From Bosea sp. F3-2 (GTDB lineage Bacteria > Pseudomonadota > Alphaproteobacteria > Rhizobiales > Beijerinckiaceae), in contig NZ_CP042332.1 in NCBI RefSeq assembly GCF_008253865.1, positions 186,001 through 250,000 on the forward strand: a DNA stretch of 64,000 nucleotides, written 5' to 3'. The notes beneath the pieces are model-generated. The model did no database searches. It was not told where the DNA came from and was given only the letters and a program-made list of their open reading frames with translations. Both the position numbers and the translations under genes were made by a program. The stretch's first letter is position 1; the number at the start of each line of letters is the position of its first letter. Of the stretch, positions 61,888-64,000 are shown piece by piece.

Positions 61888-62010
61888 CTCTGCGCCGACA
61901 CCTTCTCAGCCCGCATGATCCGCCAACACAACGATGCCAACATGCTGTCGATTGGCGCGCGCGTGGTGGGCGAAGGGCTGGCGCTCGATATCGTGGATGC
62001 GTTCCTGACT
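61888..62010 (+). pseudogene. Fragment of a ribose-5-phosphate isomerase B (LacA/RpiB) gene
   Basis: LCADTFSARMIRQHNDANML and SIGARVVGEGLALDIVDAFL match the C-terminal part of RpiB/LacAB-family sugar-phosphate isomerases. Only about 40 residues remain between the IS66 and IS3 remnants. The sequence at 61736-61887 is unassigned. Confidence 0.7.
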
Positions 62011-62465
62011 GGCCTGCTGCCGGTTCTGTGGACAGTCAGTTAAGCTAATCCCACCTTCTTTTCGAACTCGACCGGGCTGAGGTAGCCGATGGTCGAGTGC
62101 CTGCGAACGACGTTGTAGAACCGCTCGACGTAATCGAACACGTCGGCACGAGCGTCGTCGCGTGTCCGGTAGACCCTGCCTATGATCCGCTGGGTTTTGA
62201 GCGAGGAGAAGAAGCTCTCCATCGCGGCATTGTCCCAGACATTCCCCGAGCGGCTCATCGAGCAGATGACGCCGTTGTCGGCCATGAGCTTCTGGAACTG
62301 CTCGCTGGCATACTGGCTGCCCTGGTCCGAATGGTGCAGCAGGGCATCCGGCTTTCCCCGTCGCCAGATCGCCATCATCAACGCGTCGGTCACGAGTTGA
62401 GCGGTCATCTCGGCCTTCATCGACCAGCCCACCACCCGGCGGGAGAAGAGCTCGATGAGCATCGC
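62011..62465 (-). mobile_element. IS3-family element remnant
   Basis: The 3' part of an IS3 orfB is present and its terminal region lies next to the rpiB fragment. The 5' part of orfB, orfA and the left end are absent. Confidence 0.75.
62040..62465 (-). pseudogene. IS3-family transposase OrfB, 5' truncated
   Basis: The surviving part carries the integrase-core residues: IELFSRRVVGWSMKAEM, LLHHSDQGSQYAS (second Asp) and SGNVWDNAAMESFFSSLK with the catalytic Glu. It ends in the normal FYNVVRRHSTIGYLSPVEF terminus. The first Asp and everything before it are missing, so it cannot transpose by itself. Confidence 0.85.
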
Positions 62466-62587
62466 TCTGAAGGCCGTTAGAGCCTCGCGGACGATGGCGG
62501 TGCCTTTGGCGACAGGCCGGAGGTCAAGTCGATCTTGGATGCGCTACGACGAGCCCGCGGCCTTTGTCAGCCAGTTCGAATTTCCGC

Positions 62588-63361
62588 TCAGCTCAGGCTG
62601 AATAGCGGGGATGATGCCGCTGCGGCGCCGAGCTCGTCAGCGCTGGCGAGTAGCCATGGAGCGATTTCGGCCATTCGTTCCAGCGTCATGCGTATCGTCG
62701 GACCCGCAACGCTGATCGTGCCGACAGGTTGGCCGACCCCGCGCTTGCGAATAGCCGTGGCCATCGCCGAGGTCCCGATTTCATAGGCTTCCGTGACACA
62801 AGCATAGCCCATAGCGCGGGTCCGTTCGACTTGCGCGAGCAATTGCTCGATCGTCGTCGGAGCATTCGGGCCGAGGCCCGGGCGGTGCAGGCCTTGCTTC
62901 TCGACGACCGCTCGCACCTGCGCGTCGTCGAGGCTTGCGAGCCAGGCCTGCCCGTTCGCGGTAGCGGCGAGATAAACCTCGGGCTCCGTGTGCGGAACGT
63001 AGAACAGTCCGCTTTGTGCGCTCTGGGATTTGGCCACCCAGGTCAGGTGATCGCTTTCGACGACCGCGAGCCTCACCAGTTCTCCGGTCCGCTTCGCCAG
63101 ATCGTCGAGAATGGGCTGAACGAGGTCGGTGATGCCGCTGGTTCCGAGATAGGCGAGCCCCAGCGCCGCCAGCTTGACGCTGAGACGCACCGCGCCATCC
63201 GGCGTGCGGAAGACGAAGCCGCCCTCGGCGAGCCCCTGAACCGTCCGCTCCGCGGCAGCCTGCGGCATCTTCAGGAGTTGGGCCAACGCGCGCGGTGTCA
63301 GGCCGCCCGGATACTGCGCCAGTGTTTCCAGCATGCCCAGGGCTCGAATGCGGCTGGACAT
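62588..63361 (-). CDS. IclR-family transcriptional regulator
   Basis: The 257-residue regulator has an N-terminal winged helix (ALGMLETLAQYPGGLTPRAL and MPQAAAERTVQGL, residues 5-60) and an IclR effector domain (GELVRLAVVESDHLTWVAKS and TANGQAWLASL). Its start lies one base after the stop of a second IclR gene upstream, so the two are co-transcribed. Their similarity through the effector domain points to tandem duplication. Target genes are not in the window. Confidence 0.9.
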   Translation of the reverse strand: MSSRIRALGMLETLAQYPGGLTPRALAQLLKMPQAAAERTVQGLAEGGFVFRTPDGAVRLSVKLAALGLAYLGTSGITDLVQPILDDLAKRTGELVRLAVVESDHLTWVAKSQSAQSGLFYVPHTEPEVYLAATANGQAWLASLDDAQVRAVVEKQGLHRPGLGPNAPTTIEQLLAQVERTRAMGYACVTEAYEIGTSAMATAIRKRGVGQPVGTISVAGPTIRMTLERMAEIAPWLLASADELGAAAASSPLFSLS

Positions 63362-63362
63362 G

Positions 63363-64000
63363 TCAGTGAACCGGTTCGGCGAAGATCGGCAATCCCGCGC
63401 CGGCTTCGGCGATCGCCGCGGCTGTCTCGCGCAGCGCCGGCAGGATGTAATCCATCGCCGCGCTCGTCATGCGAATGACGGGGCCGGCGACGCTGATCGT
63501 ACCAATCGGGCGTTTCGAGCGCTCGCTGAAAGCCGCGACGGCGATGGCCGAGGTTCCCGGCTCGTAGGTCTCGAAGATCTTGGCGTAGCCCAGTTCCCGC
63601 GCGGTCTCGACGAAGCTCAACAGCGCGCGCATCGTCCGGGGCGCGTTGGGGCCGTAGCCGTCGCGCTTCACGCCCTGTCTGGCGACCAGTTGCAGGACCT
63701 CGTCCTCTTCCAGGCAGGAGAGCCAGGCGTGGCCGTTCGAGGTCGCGGCCAGATACACCTCCGCGCCCTCATCGGGATTGTACAGCAGCCCGCGCCGCGC
63801 GCCCTGGGCTTTCGCGACACGGATCAGCTTCTCCTCATGGATCACGGCCAGCGTGACCAGTTCGCCGGTCCTGTCCGCCAGCCGATCGAGCAGGGGCTGG
63901 ATCCGGGTGGTCACCCCGGCGGAGGCCAGGTGGCTGAAGCCGAGCGCCACGATCTTCGCGGTGAGCCGATATGCCCCACCGTCGAATTCCTGGCGGATAT
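63363..64000 (-). CDS. IclR-family transcriptional regulator (5' partial)
   Basis: The C-terminal effector domain is complete (GELVTLAVIHEEKLIRVAKA, TSNGHAWLSCLEEDEV, GTSAIAVAAFSERSKRPIGT, GPVIRMTSAAMD). The frame stays open to the end of the window, so the helix-turn-helix lies beyond 64000. It closely parallels the downstream IclR protein segment by segment. The ATG at 63950 falls inside the domain and is not the true start. Confidence 0.88.
   Translation of the reverse strand, partial: IRQEFDGGAYRLTAKIVALGFSHLASAGVTTRIQPLLDRLADRTGELVTLAVIHEEKLIRVAKAQGARRGLLYNPDEGAEVYLAATSNGHAWLSCLEEDEVLQLVARQGVKRDGYGPNAPRTMRALLSFVETARELGYAKIFETYEPGTSAIAVAAFSERSKRPIGTISVAGPVIRMTSAAMDYILPALRETAAAIAEAGAGLPIFAEPVH

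Noticed and set aside
60380..61918. 512-codon plus-strand frame across the IS66 remnant
   Set aside because: The minus strand carries clear TnpC and TnpB motifs in the same place; the plus frame has none.

Overview
The window is GC-rich and reads like the accessory part of an alphaproteobacterial chromosome or large plasmid, probably Hyphomicrobiales (a Bosea- or Bradyrhizobium-like soil organism). This rests on codon style, on the density of ABC-type catabolic operons with LysR, GntR, IclR and LacI regulators, and on the mix of insertion sequences. It is an inference, because no rRNA or taxonomic marker is present.

Layout. 1-9398: one long plus-strand operon-like run with two DppD/DppF-type ATPases, an ATP-dependent hydantoinase/oxoprolinase pair (HyuA/HyuB), an alanine-racemase-fold enzyme, a LacI regulator, a serine/threonine-dehydratase-like enzyme and a degenerate isochorismatase-fold protein. 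9706-16903: a trans-sulfuration-type PLP enzyme divergent from an M20 deacylase, a complete polar amino-acid ABC importer, a GntR regulator and a homocysteine S-methyltransferase, which looks like uptake and salvage of an N-acylated sulfur amino acid. 16902-23872: two IS110-family elements flank a LysR regulator, an HD-domain protein and an amino-acid importer that lacks its own ATPase. 23970-27999: LysR, SDR, DHA2 efflux pump and a small membrane protein. 28771-37874: an aromatic meta-cleavage cluster (flavin monooxygenase, two-domain extradiol dioxygenase, FAH-family hydrolase, aromatic-acid symporter, two cupin proteins, a MetE-like protein, a Bug solute-binding protein and a LysR regulator). 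38578-43218: GntR/MFS divergent from a CapA-like metallophosphatase, then an EEP-family hydrolase. 43422-49366: a proline-racemase-family protein with a Pot-type ABC transporter under a GlxA/AraC regulator. 49526-58915: a periplasmic Rid protein, a GcvA-type LysR, and a sugar-type ABC importer joined to a PuuE-like deacetylase, an aspartate-dehydrogenase-like enzyme, an unusual SDR and an RraA-family aldolase. 59048-62465: a graveyard of dnaE2, autotransporter, IS66, rpiB and IS3 fragments. 62588-64000: two tandem IclR regulators.

The main discovery candidate concerns mobile DNA. A 43-bp repeat occurs in at least six intergenic places. Both IS110 elements sit inside a split copy of it, broken at the same point. 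The 3' noncoding part of the intact element carries, on either side of a hairpin, a 9-base and a 10-base match to the two sides of that target, which is the expected layout of a bridge (seek) RNA target loop. No tRNA, rRNA or CRISPR array was seen.
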